From Amycolatopsis australiensis (GTDB lineage: Bacteria > Actinomycetota > Actinomycetes > Mycobacteriales > Pseudonocardiaceae), in contig NZ_FPJG01000006.1 in assembly GCF_900119165.1 (NCBI RefSeq), positions 6,076,001 to 6,140,000 on the forward strand: a DNA stretch of 64,000 bases, read 5' to 3'. The number at the start of each line of letters is the position of its first letter. Position 1 is the first letter of the stretch. Below, piece after piece: positions 7,661 through 18,670 of the stretch. The translations under genes were made by a program, and so were the position numbers. The notes below the pieces were generated by a model. The model had not been told where the DNA came from, ran no database searches, and saw only the letters and a list, made by a program, of their open reading frames with translations.

Positions 7661-9238
7661 TCACAGCGGGATGTTTCCGTGCTTCCTGGCCGGCAGGGTC
7701 TGGCGCTTGGTGCGCAGCGTCCGCAGGGCGCGCGCGACGTGCAGCCGGGTCTGCGACGGCGTGACGACCTGGTCGATGTAGCCGCGTTCGGCGGCCAGGT
7801 ACGGGCCGGTGTGGCGCTCGCGGTACTCGTCGGTGAGCCGCCGCCGCGCGGCCGCCCGGCGCTCGGGCGGGAGCGCGGCCAGCTTCCGCCGGTGCAGCAC
7901 CTCGACCGCGCCTTCGGCGCCCATCACCGCGATCTCTGCGGTGGGCCAGGCCAGCGTGACGTCGGCGCCGAGGTGCTTGGATCCCATCACCGCGTAGCCG
8001 CCGCCGTAGGCCTTGCGGACCACGACGGTCACCTTCGGCACCGTGGCTTCGGAATAGGCGTAGATCAGCTTGGCGCCGCGGCGGATGATGCCGCCGCGTT
8101 CCTGGCCGGTGCCCGGCAGGTACCCGGGGACGTCGGCCAGCGTGAGCAGCGGGATCGAGAAGGCGTCGCAGAAGCGCACGAACCGCGCGGCCTTCTCCGA
8201 CGCGTCGATGTCGAGCACGCCGGCCTGGTGGCGCGGCTGGTTCGCCACGACCCCCACGGTGCGGCCCTGGACGCGGCCGAACGCGCAGATCATGTTGGCC
8301 GCGAAGGCGCTGTGCACTTCGGTGAACTCGCCGTCGTCGACCAGGCGGGCGATCAGCTCCGTCATGTCGTAGGTCCGGTTCGGCGCGTCGGGCACCAGCC
8401 GGTCGAGCTCGAGGTCGGCCGGGGTGAGGACGGGACTGGTGTCGTCGGCGTACTCCGGGGCCGGGTCCAGGTTGTTCGCGGGCAGGTAGCCGAGCAGGGT
8501 CTGCACCCAGGCGATGGCGTCGTGCTCGCCGGCGGCCCGGTGGTGAGCGTTGCCGGCGACCTCGCTGTGCACGGCCGCGCCGCCGAGCTCCTGCGCGGTG
8601 ACGCGCTCGCCGGTGACCGCGTGCACGACGTCCGGGCCCGTGACGAACATGTGCGAGGTGCCGTCGACCATCACGGTGAAGTCGGTGATGGCCGGCGCGT
8701 AGACGGCGCCGCCGGCGCACGGGCCCATGATCATCGAGATCTGCGGGATGACCCCGGAGGCGTGGGCGGTGCGCCGGCCCAGTTCCGCGTAGTAGGCCAG
8801 CGAGACGACACCCTCCTGGATCCGGGCGCCGCCGGAGTCGTTGATCCCGACGACCGGGCAGCCGAGGTTCATGGCCAGGTCCATCACTTTGAGGACCTTC
8901 TCGCCGGAGACCTCGCCCATGCTGCCGCCGAAGACGGTGAAGTCCTGGGAGAAGACGCAGACCGGGCGGCCGTCGACGGTGCCGTGCCCGGTGACGACGC
9001 CGTCGCCGTAGGGCCGGGTGGCGGCCATGCCGAATTCGCTGCACCGGTGCCGGGCGAACTGGTCTAGCTCGACGAAGGAGCCGGGGTCGAGCAGCAGGCC
9101 GATCCGTTCGCGGGCGGTGAGCTTGCCCTTGGCGTGCTGCCGGTCGACGGCCTTCTTCTCGGCGATCCGGACGGCTTCGTCCTGCCGGGCGGCGAGGTCG
9201 GCGATGCGGAACGCGGTGGTCGGCGTCAGCTCGTCCAT
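7661..9238 (-). CDS. Acyl-CoA carboxylase carboxyltransferase (beta) subunit, AccD-like
   Basis: A 525-aa biotin-dependent carboxyltransferase subunit with both crotonase-like halves. Visible are [29 protein letters not shown] and [12 protein letters not shown] in the N-half, and [18 protein letters not shown] with [18 protein letters not shown] in the C-half. It would pass carboxyl from carboxybiotin to an acyl-CoA. In mycobacteria, AccD4 next to pks13 and fadD32 makes the long-chain carboxyacyl extender for mycolate condensation, and the same order occurs here. The start is ATG 9238 (TGATG overlap with the PKS stop) or GTG 9241. No biotin-carboxylase alpha subunit is in the window, so it must use one encoded elsewhere. 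Confidence 0.92.
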   Translation of the reverse strand: MDELTPTTAFRIADLAARQDEAVRIAEKKAVDRQHAKGKLTARERIGLLLDPGSFVELDQFARHRCSEFGMAATRPYGDGVVTGHGTVDGRPVCVFSQDFTVFGGSMGEVSGEKVLKVMDLAMNLGCPVVGINDSGGARIQEGVVSLAYYAELGRRTAHASGVIPQISMIMGPCAGGAVYAPAITDFTVMVDGTSHMFVTGPDVVHAVTGERVTAQELGGAAVHSEVAGNAHHRAAGEHDAIAWVQTLLGYLPANNLDPAPEYADDTSPVLTPADLELDRLVPDAPNRTYDMTELIARLVDDGEFTEVHSAFAANMICAFGRVQGRTVGVVANQPRHQAGVLDIDASEKAARFVRFCDAFSIPLLTLADVPGYLPGTGQERGGIIRRGAKLIYAYSEATVPKVTVVVRKAYGGGYAVMGSKHLGADVTLAWPTAEIAVMGAEGAVEVLHRRKLAALPPERRAAARRRLTDEYRERHTGPYLAAERGYIDQVVTPSQTRLHVARALRTLRTKRQTLPARKHGNIPL

Positions 9239-12200
9239 CACCGCACCCCCACGGCGAGGCGTCCGGCGAGGGCGGTGGCCAGCGTCGTCACGTGCGGCGG
9301 ATCGATCATCGAGACGTGGTCGCCGGGCACCCGGACCACTTCGAGGGCGCCGCAGAACTCGTCCCAGCCGAGCGTGTCGTCGGTGCGCAGGTAGCGCGGG
9401 TCGAGCGAGGTGGTGAGCGGGTGCGGGTCCGCGGCGCGCAGCAGCAGGACCCGGCCGTCGTAGCGGGCCGGGGTGTACCGCTCGGCGACTCGTGAGTCCA
9501 CATAGGACTCGTACTGGTGGCGCAGGACGCCCGCACCGAGGTCCGGGACACGCTCGGTCAGCCGCTGCAGCACCCGGCGGATCTGCGCGTCTTCGCCGAG
9601 GCCGGCGAGGTCGTCACGCGGGATCTCGAACGGGACGCCGTAGGTGCGCGACACGTGCTCGGCGAACCGGTCGAAGCGGTCCAGCAGCAGGTCGCCGGCC
9701 GAGGTGCCGGGCGCCGGCAGCGGCAGGATGGAGTCGATCAGGAAGACGAGGTCGACCGGTCCCGGCAGCCACCGGGCCGTCTCGTAGGCCAGGCAGCCGC
9801 CGAACGACCAGCCGCCCAGCCGGTACCGGCCGCCCGGCTGGATTTCACGGATCAGCTCGGCGTAGCGGGCGGCCTTGCCTTCGACGGTGTCTTCGTCGTC
9901 GAGCCGTTCGAACCCGTAGACGGGCAGGCTTTCCGGCAGCAGCCGGACCAGCTCGCGGTAGACGCTGGTCGGGCCACCGGCGGGGTGGAAGAGGAAGACC
10001 GGCTCGTCGACGCCGTCGCGCAGCAGCCGGACGGGGCCACCGCCGTGACCTTCCAGTTCGGCGCGCAGGAGGTCGGCTATGGCGGCGATGGTCGGCGTGG
10101 CGAACAGCCGCTCGAGGGGCGGTACGGCGTCGAGCTGTCCGGCGAAGGCGGCCTGCAGCCGCTGGGCGCTTTCCCGGTCGCCGCCGACGGTGAAGAAGTC
10201 GTCGTGGACGCCGGGTTCCGGGCCGCCCAGTTCGGCCTGCCAGTGGCGGGCGACCCACCGTTCGGCGGGGTCCCGCGGTGCGACGGTGGGCGTCTCGGCC
10301 GGACGCGGGGTCCCGAAGCCGGCCTGCTCGGCGAGGTGCGCGGCGAGGTCGTCGAGGCTGGCGCCGCGCAGGAGCAACGGGATCGGCAACGGCAGCCCGA
10401 AGTCGCGCTCCACCGCGCCTCTCGCGCGCATCGCCGACAGCGAGTCGAGGCCGAGCCGGGTCAGCGGGACGTGCCGGTCGATGTCGGTGTGGCCGAGTAC
10501 AGCCGCCACGAGGTCCGCCAGGTGGTCGGCGATCGCCGCGCGTGCTGCTCGCGGTGGCGTCGCGCGCAGTGTGTCGAGACCATCCCAAGTGGACGGTTCG
10601 GTCCGGGGGGCGAACAGCCCGAAGAACGGCCGTTCGGCCAGCCGCGGGGAGGCCCTGGGCCCGTCGCCAGGCGGCGAACGCGTCGGTCCACGCGTTCGCC
10701 GTCGCGTACGCGGCCTGGCCGGGCGAGCCGAACAACGCCGCCGACGACGAGTAGACGAGCCACCAATCGAGATCGTGCCCGGCGGTCGCCTCGTGGAGCC
10801 GCCAGGCGCCCAGCGCCTTCGGCCGCCAGACGGCGTCGAGCGTCTCGGCGTCGAGGCTGATCGCGGCGCCGTCGGCGAGGACACCGGCGGCGTGCAGCAC
10901 CCCGCGCAGCGGCACGCCCCCTTCGACGGCCGCCGCGACCAGGGCTTCGGCGGTACCCGGCTGGGCGATGTCGCCGGCCACGACCCGGATGCCGGGACCC
11001 GGATTGGTGTCTTGGTGGCTGTGCTCGGCCGGGGCTTCGGCCGTGCCCGGCTCGGCGATGCCCGGTTCACCAGGCTCCGCGCGGCGATCGCTCGGCACGG
11101 TCTGCGCCGCGGCGTACTCGGCCGTGTCAGGCTTCGCGCCGCGGCGGCCGTTCAGCACGATCCGCGTCGCGCCGTGCTCGGCCAGCCATCTCGCCGCTGC
11201 CGAACCGAGGCCGCCCAGACCGCCGGTGATGATGTAGGCACCGTCGCGGACCGGCTTCCGTACCGCGTCGCCCAGCCTCGGGCGGGCCAGCCTCCGCACG
11301 TGGCGGACGCCCGCGCGCCAGGCGATCTCGTCGTCCGGGCCGTCCGCCGCGACCTCCTCGCGCAGCCTGCCCGGCCACGACCCGGCCGGACCGTCGAAGT
11401 CCACCGTGCTCACGCGCAGTTCAGGATGCTCGAAGGCGAGCACGCGGACCAGCCCGCGCAACGCAGCCAGGTCGGGGTGCCCCGGCTCGCCAGGCTCGAC
11501 ACTCTGCGCCCCGGCCGTGACCAGCCACAACCGCGGCGGCGACGTCAGCTCGGCCAGCTCGGCGACGACCCCGGCGAGAGCCGCGACGCGTCGCGCGGCC
11601 CGCGCCGGGTCCGGCACCGGTTCGCCGCTCAGCAGCGCCACCACCGCGTCCGGACGTTGCGAGCGCAGCAGGTTCGCGAGCGCGTCCCGGTCGCCGAGGC
11701 GGACCGCGCCCGGCTCGTCCTTTTCGGACAGCGTGATCGACGTCCGGCCACGCCCGCTCGGCACGTCGGCGCGCTGCCATGCCGCCTCGAACAGGAGCCG
11801 ATCCAGGGCGGCGTCGCGCAGCCGCCGGCAATAGACGTCACGGAATTCGACCAGGACGGCATCATCGGCGTCGACCAGCTGGACACTCCCGAGGAGACCG
11901 CCGCCGCCGGGGTCGGTGGACGTGAGCACGGCGTCCACGCGCACGCCACGGCGCGGATCCCCGGCGACGACGACCTCGCCGATCGTGAACGGCAGGTACA
12001 GGGCGTCCGCCTGGCCGACCGCCGCGGCCAGCGCGTGCAGGCAGGCGTCGGCGAGCGCGGGGTGCAGCACGTAGGCGGGGTGGTCGGCTTCCGGCGGCGC
12101 GATCGACGCCGAGGCACGACCGTCCGCCGCGACTACCCGGCGCAGGCCGCGGAAGGCCGGGCCGTAGTCCTGGCCCAGCTCGGCCAGGACGCCGTAGACG

Positions 12201-15200
12201 TCGGTCGGCGCGCCGCCGGTCTCGCCGAACGGCGCCGACGGCGTCCCGCCCGTCTCGATCCGGGCCGTGGCGTGGCGGACCCAGCCGCCGCGCTTCGCCG
12301 CCACGCTGAACTCGGCGCCGGTGAGGGCGGCCGTCACCTCCGTGTGCTCGTCGAGCGGCAAGACCTCGCGCAGCTCGAGGTCGCGGATCCGGCCGGTGCG
12401 CCCGGCCGCCAGTGCCAGTTCGAGGAAACCGGTGGCCGGGAACACCGGCCGGCCCGCGACGGTGTGATCGGCGAGCCACGGCTGTGCCGCCGTGCCCACG
12501 TCGCCGCGCCAGACGTGGCCCTGCGGGTGTTCGATGTGGACACCCAGCAGCGGATGGCCCCCGCCGGTGCGGCGGGCCCGGCGCGGCCAGAACGTGCGGT
12601 GCTGCCAGACCGGGCCCGGCAGGTCGACCGCCGTCGTCCTCGGGCGGGCGGCGAGCACGCCGGGTACGCCCTCGACGTGCAACCGGGCGAGGCTGGTCAG
12701 GAAGGCCGTCCGCTCGTCGATCCGGCGGCTCGCCGACGGCAGGGCCGGCACGCCCGTGGTCTGCTCGATGGCGGCGAGGGCGACGGGATGCGGCGCGATT
12801 TCGACGAATGCGGTGTGCCCGTCGCCCGCGGCGGCTTCGAGTGCCTGGCTGAACCGCACCGGACGGCGCAGGTTCGCCGCCCAGTACTCGACGTCGAAGG
12901 CCGGGGTCTGGCGAGGATCGGCGAGAACGCTGGTGTAGCAGGGGATTTCCGGCGTCCGCGGCCGGATGCCGGCGACGGCCTCGCGGAACCGGCCGAGGAC
13001 GGCGTCGACGGCGGCGGAGTGCCCGGCCCCGCCGACGGGCAGCCGCCGGGCCAGCCTCCCCAGGCTTTCGGCGTGCTCGACGAGGGCGTCGACGCGGTCC
13101 GCGGTGCCGCTGACGGTGCACTGGGTGGGTGACGCGTGAACGGCAACGCTGACGCCGGGGAACCGCGCGACCTCGGCGGCGGGCAGCTCGACGACGGCCA
13201 TGGCCCCGGCCCCGTCCCGATCGAGTTCGGCGAGCAGCCGCGCCCGGGTGGCCATGACGCGCAGGCCATCGGCGACATCGAGCGCCCCGGCGACGACGGC
13301 GGCGGCGACCTCGCCCATGGAGTGCCCGAGAACGGCGGCGGGGGTGACACCGTTGGCGCGCCAGAGCCCGGCCAGCGCGAGCTGCATCCCGAAGAGGGCG
13401 AGCTGGGCGGCGGCCAGGTCGGCGGGCTCGCGGAGTTCGCTGAGCGGGACGCCGGTCTCGGCGTGGAAGACCGGATCGAGCGCCTCGACGGCGGCCCGGA
13501 AGGCCGGTTCGGACTCGAGCAGGCGGCGGCCCATGCCGGGCCATGGGGAGCCGTAGCCGGAGAAGACGAAGACAACGCCGGGATCGGCAGACGCGCGGCC
13601 TTCCGCGGCAACCACGGTTTCCCGGCCGCCGGGCGAGCCACCATCCGCGGCCCGGCCGAGAGCAGCACCCGCGCCCCGAAGCCCGCGACCGGCCGTCTCT
13701 TCCCCGGCCTCGCCGACCAAGCCGTGCCCCGCGGCCAGCTCCCGCAAGCCCGCGACCACTTCCTCCCGGCCGTCCCCCACCACCGCACCCCGGACCCGCG
13801 AATGGTCGCGTCCATGGGCCAGCGTCGAAGCCACCGCGCCGAGCGGCACGTCCGAAACCGCCAGCCAGTCAGCCAGCTCGCCCGCCCGCGCGCGCAGCAC
13901 CTCCTCCGACCGCCCCGACAACGCGAACACCTGTGGCCCCCCGGCCGCCCGCGGCGGGAACCCCGCCGCGGGCCATTCCTCCACCACCACGTGCGCGTTC
14001 GTCCCCCCGAAGCCGAATGCCGACACTCCCGCGCGCGCCACGCCCGCGTAGCGTGGCCACTCCGTCGCCTCCGTCACCACCCGCAGCCCGGTGAAGTCGA
14101 TGTGCGGGTTCGGCGCCCGGAAGTGCAGGCTCGGCGGCAGCCGCCGGTGGGTCATCGCCAGCACCACCTTCAGCAGCCCCGCCATCCCCGCCGCCCCTTC
14201 GAGGTGGCCCAGGTTGCTCTTCACCGAACCCAGCAGCAGCGGACGTTCCGGCTCGCGTCCCAGCACCGCCCGCAGCGCCCCCGCCTCCAGCGGGTCGCCC
14301 AGCGGCGTGCCGGTCCCGTGCGCCTCCACGTAGTCCACGGAGGACGGATCGACGCCCGCCGCGGCGTACGCCTCGTGCAGCAACGCCTTCTGCGCCGCGG
14401 GGTTCGGGGCCGTCAGGCCGTTGGAACGGCCGTCGGAGTTCACCGCGCTGCCGCGGATCACCGCCAGTACCCGGTCGCCCGCGCGCCGGGCCGCGCGCAA
14501 CGGCTTGAGCACCGCCACCCCGCAGCCCTCGCCGCGGGCGATCCCGTCGGCCCCGGCGTCGAACGGCTTGCAGCGGCCGTCCGCGGCCAGCACCCCCGCG
14601 CGCTGGAAACTCGCCGTGACGGCAGGCGACAGCAGCACGTTCACCCCGGCCGCCAGCGCGACCTCGCTCTCGCCGCGACGCAGGCTCTGCACCGCCTGGT
14701 GCACCGCCACCAGCGACGACGAGCACGCCGTGTCCACCGTCAGGCTCGGCCCGCGCAGGTCGAGCAGGTACGAAAGCCGGTTGGCCGCGATGCTCGCCGC
14801 GGCCCCGGTGCCCGACCAGACGTCGGCGGCCGCGACGTCGGTCATCGTCAGCGACCCGTACTCGGTGGCCGACAACCCGACGAACACCCCGGTCCGGCTG
14901 CCGCGCAGCCCGGACGGCGGGATGCCGGCGTGCTCGAGCGCCGCCCACGCGACCTCCAGCAGGATCCGCTGCTGCGGGTCCATCGCCTCGGCCTCGCGCG
15001 GCGTGATGCCGAAGAACGTCGCGTCGAACCCGGCGACGTCGTCGAGGAACCCGCCCCGCACCGGCAGCCTCGCGAAGTCCTCGGCGAACGTCTCCCAGCG
15101 GCCTTCCGGGACGTCCCCGATCGCGTCGCCGCCGGAGTCGAGGAACCGCCAGAAGGCCGCGGGCGAGTCGATCCCGCCCGGGAACCGGCACCCGAGGCCG

Positions 15201-15466
15201 ACGATCGCGATCGGTTCGTCGTCCATCCACTTGGGAGGATCGGGCGCCGATGACTCCACTGTGGACAAGCGATCGGCGAGCGCGTTCACCGTCGGGTACT
15301 GCCAGACCAGTGTCGCCTCCAGCGGACGGCCGACGAACTCACCCAGGTCGGCGGCCAGCACCGTCGCGTCCCGTGAGGACAGTCCGGTCTCGGCCAGCGG
15401 ACGGTCGGGATCCACCGCGCCGAGCCGGTCGAGCAGCCACGCGCGGATCTCCGCCGGCCCCTTCAC
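9238..15466 (-). CDS. Type I polyketide synthase ACP-KS-AT-DH-KR-ACP-carrier-TE, frame break in KR
   Basis: A multidomain PKS of about 2075 codons spread over two frames. In order: N-terminal acyl carrier (ETGLSSRDA), KS ([24 protein letters not shown]), AT ([10 protein letters not shown]), DH ([16 protein letters not shown]), KR ([29 protein letters not shown]), ACP ([14 protein letters not shown]), a second carrier-like domain ([12 protein letters not shown], no Ser at the usual attachment site) and TE (GWSFGG, GDHVSM). An N-terminal carrier plus a partner fatty-acyl-AMP ligase and AccD is the Pks13 arrangement; the DH and KR are not in Pks13. The AT has GAGHS where HAFH (malonyl) or YASH (methylmalonyl) is usual. 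The length is not a multiple of three, and the frame changes near 10636-10660. GTG 15466 overlaps the ligase stop (GTGA). Confidence 0.85.
10636..10660 (-). other. Frame break and KR C-terminal deletion in the PKS
   Basis: The KR frame reads [10 protein letters not shown] and then meaningless sequence without an early stop. The frame carrying the following ACP and TE becomes meaningful at [13 protein letters not shown] in the same place. A KR normally has some 60-80 more residues after the QGLPA segment (a strand with AWG followed by helices). The data fit a deletion, not a multiple of three, that joined the two points. Assembly collapse in GC-rich sequence is the alternative. Confidence 0.75.
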
Positions 15467-17181
15467 CCGAGCCGCCGGTCGGTCAGCGAGCCGTCCAGGT
15501 AGGACTCCCGGCAGCGGGCCCGGCTGATCTTGCCGCTGGAGGTTCGCGGGACCTGCCCCGGCGCCAGCACGACGACGTCGTGCAGCCGGAGGCCGTGCCC
15601 GGCCGACACCGCCGCCCGCAGCGCGGACGCCACCTCGGCGACGCCGGCGTCCGAGCCCTTGGCGCGTTCCAGCACCACGACCGCGGCTTCGCCGTCGCCG
15701 GTGCCGATCGCGAAGACCGCCGCCGAATGCGGCCGGACGGCCGGGTGCTCCTCCACCGTCTGCTCGATGTCCTGCGGGTAGTGGTTGCGGCCGTCGACGA
15801 CGACCAGGTCCTTGAGCCGCCCGGTGACGAACAGCTCGCCGTCGAAGACCACGCCGAGGTCGCCGGTCGCCAGCCAGCCTTCGCCGGTCTGCGGGTCGAG
15901 CGGCGGCAGGCCGAAGGTGGCCGCCGAATCGCGACCCCAGTAGCCGCGGCCGACATTCGGCCCGCTGACCCGGATCTCCCCGACCTCGCCCGGCCCGGCC
16001 GGCTCGCCGGTCGCGGGGTCGGCGATGCGCACGCGCTGGCCCACCGGGCGGCCGCAGGAAACCAGGGTCGTGCCGGACGCGGCGGGCACCGCGGAGCCGG
16101 CGGCGAGCCGGTCGCGGTCGAACGTGACCTGCCGGGCCGGTTTCCCCGCGTCGGTCACGGACACCAGCACCGTCGCCTCGGCCAGGCCGTAGGACGACCG
16201 GTGGACCTCCGGCCGCAGCCCGCACTCGGCGAAGGCGTCGTGGAATTTCGCGATCGTGGCCGGCAGCACCGGTTCGCTGCCGTTGATCAGCGCGACGACC
16301 CGGCTCAGGTCCACGAAGGACTTCTCGGCCGCGGACACGCGGGCAGCGCAGTAGGCGTAGGCGAAGTTGGGTGCCGCGCTGATCGCGCCCGGGCTCGCCG
16401 AGAGCGCGCGCAGCCAGCGGGACGGCCGTTCGAGGAACGCCGGCGGGTCCATCAGCACCGACGCCAGGCCGCCGGCCATCGGGGCGCCGACGCCGAGGAT
16501 CAGGCCCATGTCGTGGAACAGCGGGAGCCAGCTGACCGCCGAGGTGGTCCGGGTTTCGGCACCGTAGGCCGTGCACGCCTGGCGCGCGTTGGCCAGCACG
16601 TTGCGGTGGGTCAGCACGACCCCGGCCGGCGAGCGCGTGGAGCCGGACGTGTACTGCAGGTACGCCGGAGCGTCCGGATCCGGCGCCGGCCATTCGCGCT
16701 CCTCCGCCGGCGGTACCGCGTCGACGGCGACGACCGCCACTCCGGGGACGAACGCGCGCACGGCGTCGCACTCGCCGGTGGTGGTGAGCACCACCTGCGG
16801 GGTGCAGTCGGCGAGGGCCACGGCCAGCCGGCCCGCGTGCCCGGGCAGGCCGGGCGCGAACAGCGGCACGGCGACCAGGCCCGCCCGGATCGCCCCGAGG
16901 AACGCGACGACGTAGCCGGCGGACTGCCCGGCCAGCACCGCGGCCCGTTCGCCCGGCGCGGCGAGCGCGCTCAGCCGCGCCGCGACCGCGCTGACCCGCC
17001 GGTCGAGCTCACGCCAGGTGAGCGTGACCGCCCGGCCGTCCGCGGCGCCGCGGTGGTCGAGGCAGGTGAGAGCGGTCTCGTCACCGAGGACGCGCGCCCA
17101 CCGGCCGAGCAGTGTCGCGAACGATTCGCGGTCCTCGGCCGGTTTCCCGGTGACGGGAACCGGGTGGGAAAGGGTTTCCAT
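15463..17181 (-). CDS. Fatty-acyl-AMP ligase, FadD32-like
   Basis: A 572-aa adenylate-forming enzyme of the FAAL type. Motifs are LQYTSGSTRSPAGVVLTHRN (A3) near residue 185, SYGLAEATVL near 315, TGDLGVVFDGELFVTGRLKD (A8) near 440 and the C-terminal Lys in TSSGKISR. The TSGSTRSPAGV variant and the Pks13-type partner suggest it makes acyl-AMP and loads the N-terminal carrier of the PKS rather than forming acyl-CoA. The ATG at 17181 follows GAGGAG. It overlaps the PKS start by four bases. It starts 55 bases after the MFS gene. Confidence 0.9.
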   Translation of the reverse strand: METLSHPVPVTGKPAEDRESFATLLGRWARVLGDETALTCLDHRGAADGRAVTLTWRELDRRVSAVAARLSALAAPGERAAVLAGQSAGYVVAFLGAIRAGLVAVPLFAPGLPGHAGRLAVALADCTPQVVLTTTGECDAVRAFVPGVAVVAVDAVPPAEEREWPAPDPDAPAYLQYTSGSTRSPAGVVLTHRNVLANARQACTAYGAETRTTSAVSWLPLFHDMGLILGVGAPMAGGLASVLMDPPAFLERPSRWLRALSASPGAISAAPNFAYAYCAARVSAAEKSFVDLSRVVALINGSEPVLPATIAKFHDAFAECGLRPEVHRSSYGLAEATVLVSVTDAGKPARQVTFDRDRLAAGSAVPAASGTTLVSCGRPVGQRVRIADPATGEPAGPGEVGEIRVSGPNVGRGYWGRDSAATFGLPPLDPQTGEGWLATGDLGVVFDGELFVTGRLKDLVVVDGRNHYPQDIEQTVEEHPAVRPHSAAVFAIGTGDGEAAVVVLERAKGSDAGVAEVASALRAAVSAGHGLRLHDVVVLAPGQVPRTSSGKISRARCRESYLDGSLTDRRLG

Positions 17182-17236
17182 GGCTCCTCGCAGATAGCGT
17201 TGGCGGGCGCAGTGAATAGCCGCTCGCGGCGGGTTG

Positions 17237-18670
17237 TCAATCGGGCGATTCCGCGTGCTCACGGGCAAACGAATTACGGCACCGCGTGTTTGTCACGCGG
17301 CGACGAGATCGGGGTGGAATCACCCGCGAAACGCGCAGGGCGAGCAGCGCGCCGGCGAGCGTCGCCGCGGCCGCGGCGAGCAGCCCGGCGGTGTAGCCGT
17401 CGGCGAGCGCTTCCCCGGCCGGTGCGCCCGAGCCGAGCCGCACCGCCCGCACCGCGGTCAGCACGGCGCCGATCAGCGCGACGCCCAGCGCGCTCGCCAG
17501 CTCACGGGACGCGGTGAGCAGCCCGGACGCCGTGCCGGAATGCCGCTGCGCCACGACGTCCAGCGCGTGCGACGTCGACGGCGTCGTGAAGGCCGAGCCG
17601 GCGCCGATCAGCACCAGCGCGGGCAGGCGCGGCCCGAGCGCCGGGACGTGGTTCACGACGGCGAGCGCGCCCAGCCCGGCCGCGACCACCGCGAGCCCGG
17701 CGGCGACCGTCCGATGCGGACCGAACGCCGTCACCGCCCGCGGGACCAGCGGGGCCGCGGCCGCCACCGCGACGGCGACCGCGGCCAGCGGCAACCCGGC
17801 CCGGACCGGGCCGAGGCCGAGGAACTCCTGGTGCAGCAAGGGCGTGAAGAAGACGATGCCGGAGATTCCCAGGCCCCACAGCACCTGCACGGCGAGCGAG
17901 CCGGTGAACACGCGGTTGCCGGTCAGCGCCGCCGGGACCAGCCGCGCGGGCGCCCGCCGCTCCCGGAGCACGAACCACCCGCCGAGCGCCGAACCCGCCG
18001 CGAGCAGCGCGATCCCGGCCCGGAGGTGGTCGCCCAGCTCGGCAAGCGCCGCGGTGAGCAGGACCAGGCTCGCCGTCACCACGGCCATCGACGCGACCGG
18101 CGGACGCGGCCCGTCCGGGTCCCGGACACGCGGCACGGTCGACGGCAGCAGCACGAGCATCACCGCGACGAACGGCAGGTTGGCGAAGAAGATCCAGCCC
18201 CAGCCCAGGTATTCGCTCAGCAGGCCGCCGAGGGCCGGGCCGAGGGCCAGCGCGGCGGCCAGGGACGCGGTCCACACGGCCGCGCCGAGCGTCCGGCCGC
18301 GCGTGCCGAGGTTCGATCGCAGCAGGCTCAGCAGGCCGGGCACCAGGAACGCCGCGGCCGTCCCCTGCAGCACCCGTGCCGCGACGAGCAGCCCGGCCGA
18401 CCCGGCCACGCCCCCGGCCGCCGCGCCGGCCCCGAACGCGAGCAGCCCGGCCGACAGCGTCGGGCGCCGGCCCCAGCGGTCGACCAGGCGGCCCGCCACC
18501 GGGAGGAGCCCGGCGAACGGGAGCATGTAGCCGAGCGCGACCCACTGCAGCGCGCCGAGGCCGAGGCCGAAATCGGCGGCGATCGACGGCGCGCCCGCGG
18601 CGACGATCGTGTTGTCCAGGGTCGTGACGAACGCGCCGAGCGCGATGATCACCAGGGTCCGGCCCGTCAT
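17237..18670 (-). CDS. MFS transporter, DHA2 (EmrB/QacA-like) family
   Basis: A 477-aa integral membrane protein with about 14 hydrophobic segments. Family motifs are LDNTIVAAGAPSIAADF (TM1), GRLVDRWGRRPTL (motif A) near residue 60 and GPALGGLLSEYLGWGWIF (motif C) near 140. It probably exports a hydrophobic compound by proton antiport. It overlaps the upstream MmpL gene by four bases (ATGA), so both exporters are made together and head the lipid operon. The C-terminal tail (SRRRVTNTRCRNSF) is cytoplasmic and basic. Confidence 0.9.
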   Translation of the reverse strand: MTGRTLVIIALGAFVTTLDNTIVAAGAPSIAADFGLGLGALQWVALGYMLPFAGLLPVAGRLVDRWGRRPTLSAGLLAFGAGAAAGGVAGSAGLLVAARVLQGTAAAFLVPGLLSLLRSNLGTRGRTLGAAVWTASLAAALALGPALGGLLSEYLGWGWIFFANLPFVAVMLVLLPSTVPRVRDPDGPRPPVASMAVVTASLVLLTAALAELGDHLRAGIALLAAGSALGGWFVLRERRAPARLVPAALTGNRVFTGSLAVQVLWGLGISGIVFFTPLLHQEFLGLGPVRAGLPLAAVAVAVAAAAPLVPRAVTAFGPHRTVAAGLAVVAAGLGALAVVNHVPALGPRLPALVLIGAGSAFTTPSTSHALDVVAQRHSGTASGLLTASRELASALGVALIGAVLTAVRAVRLGSGAPAGEALADGYTAGLLAAAAATLAGALLALRVSRVIPPRSRRRVTNTRCRNSFAREHAESPD

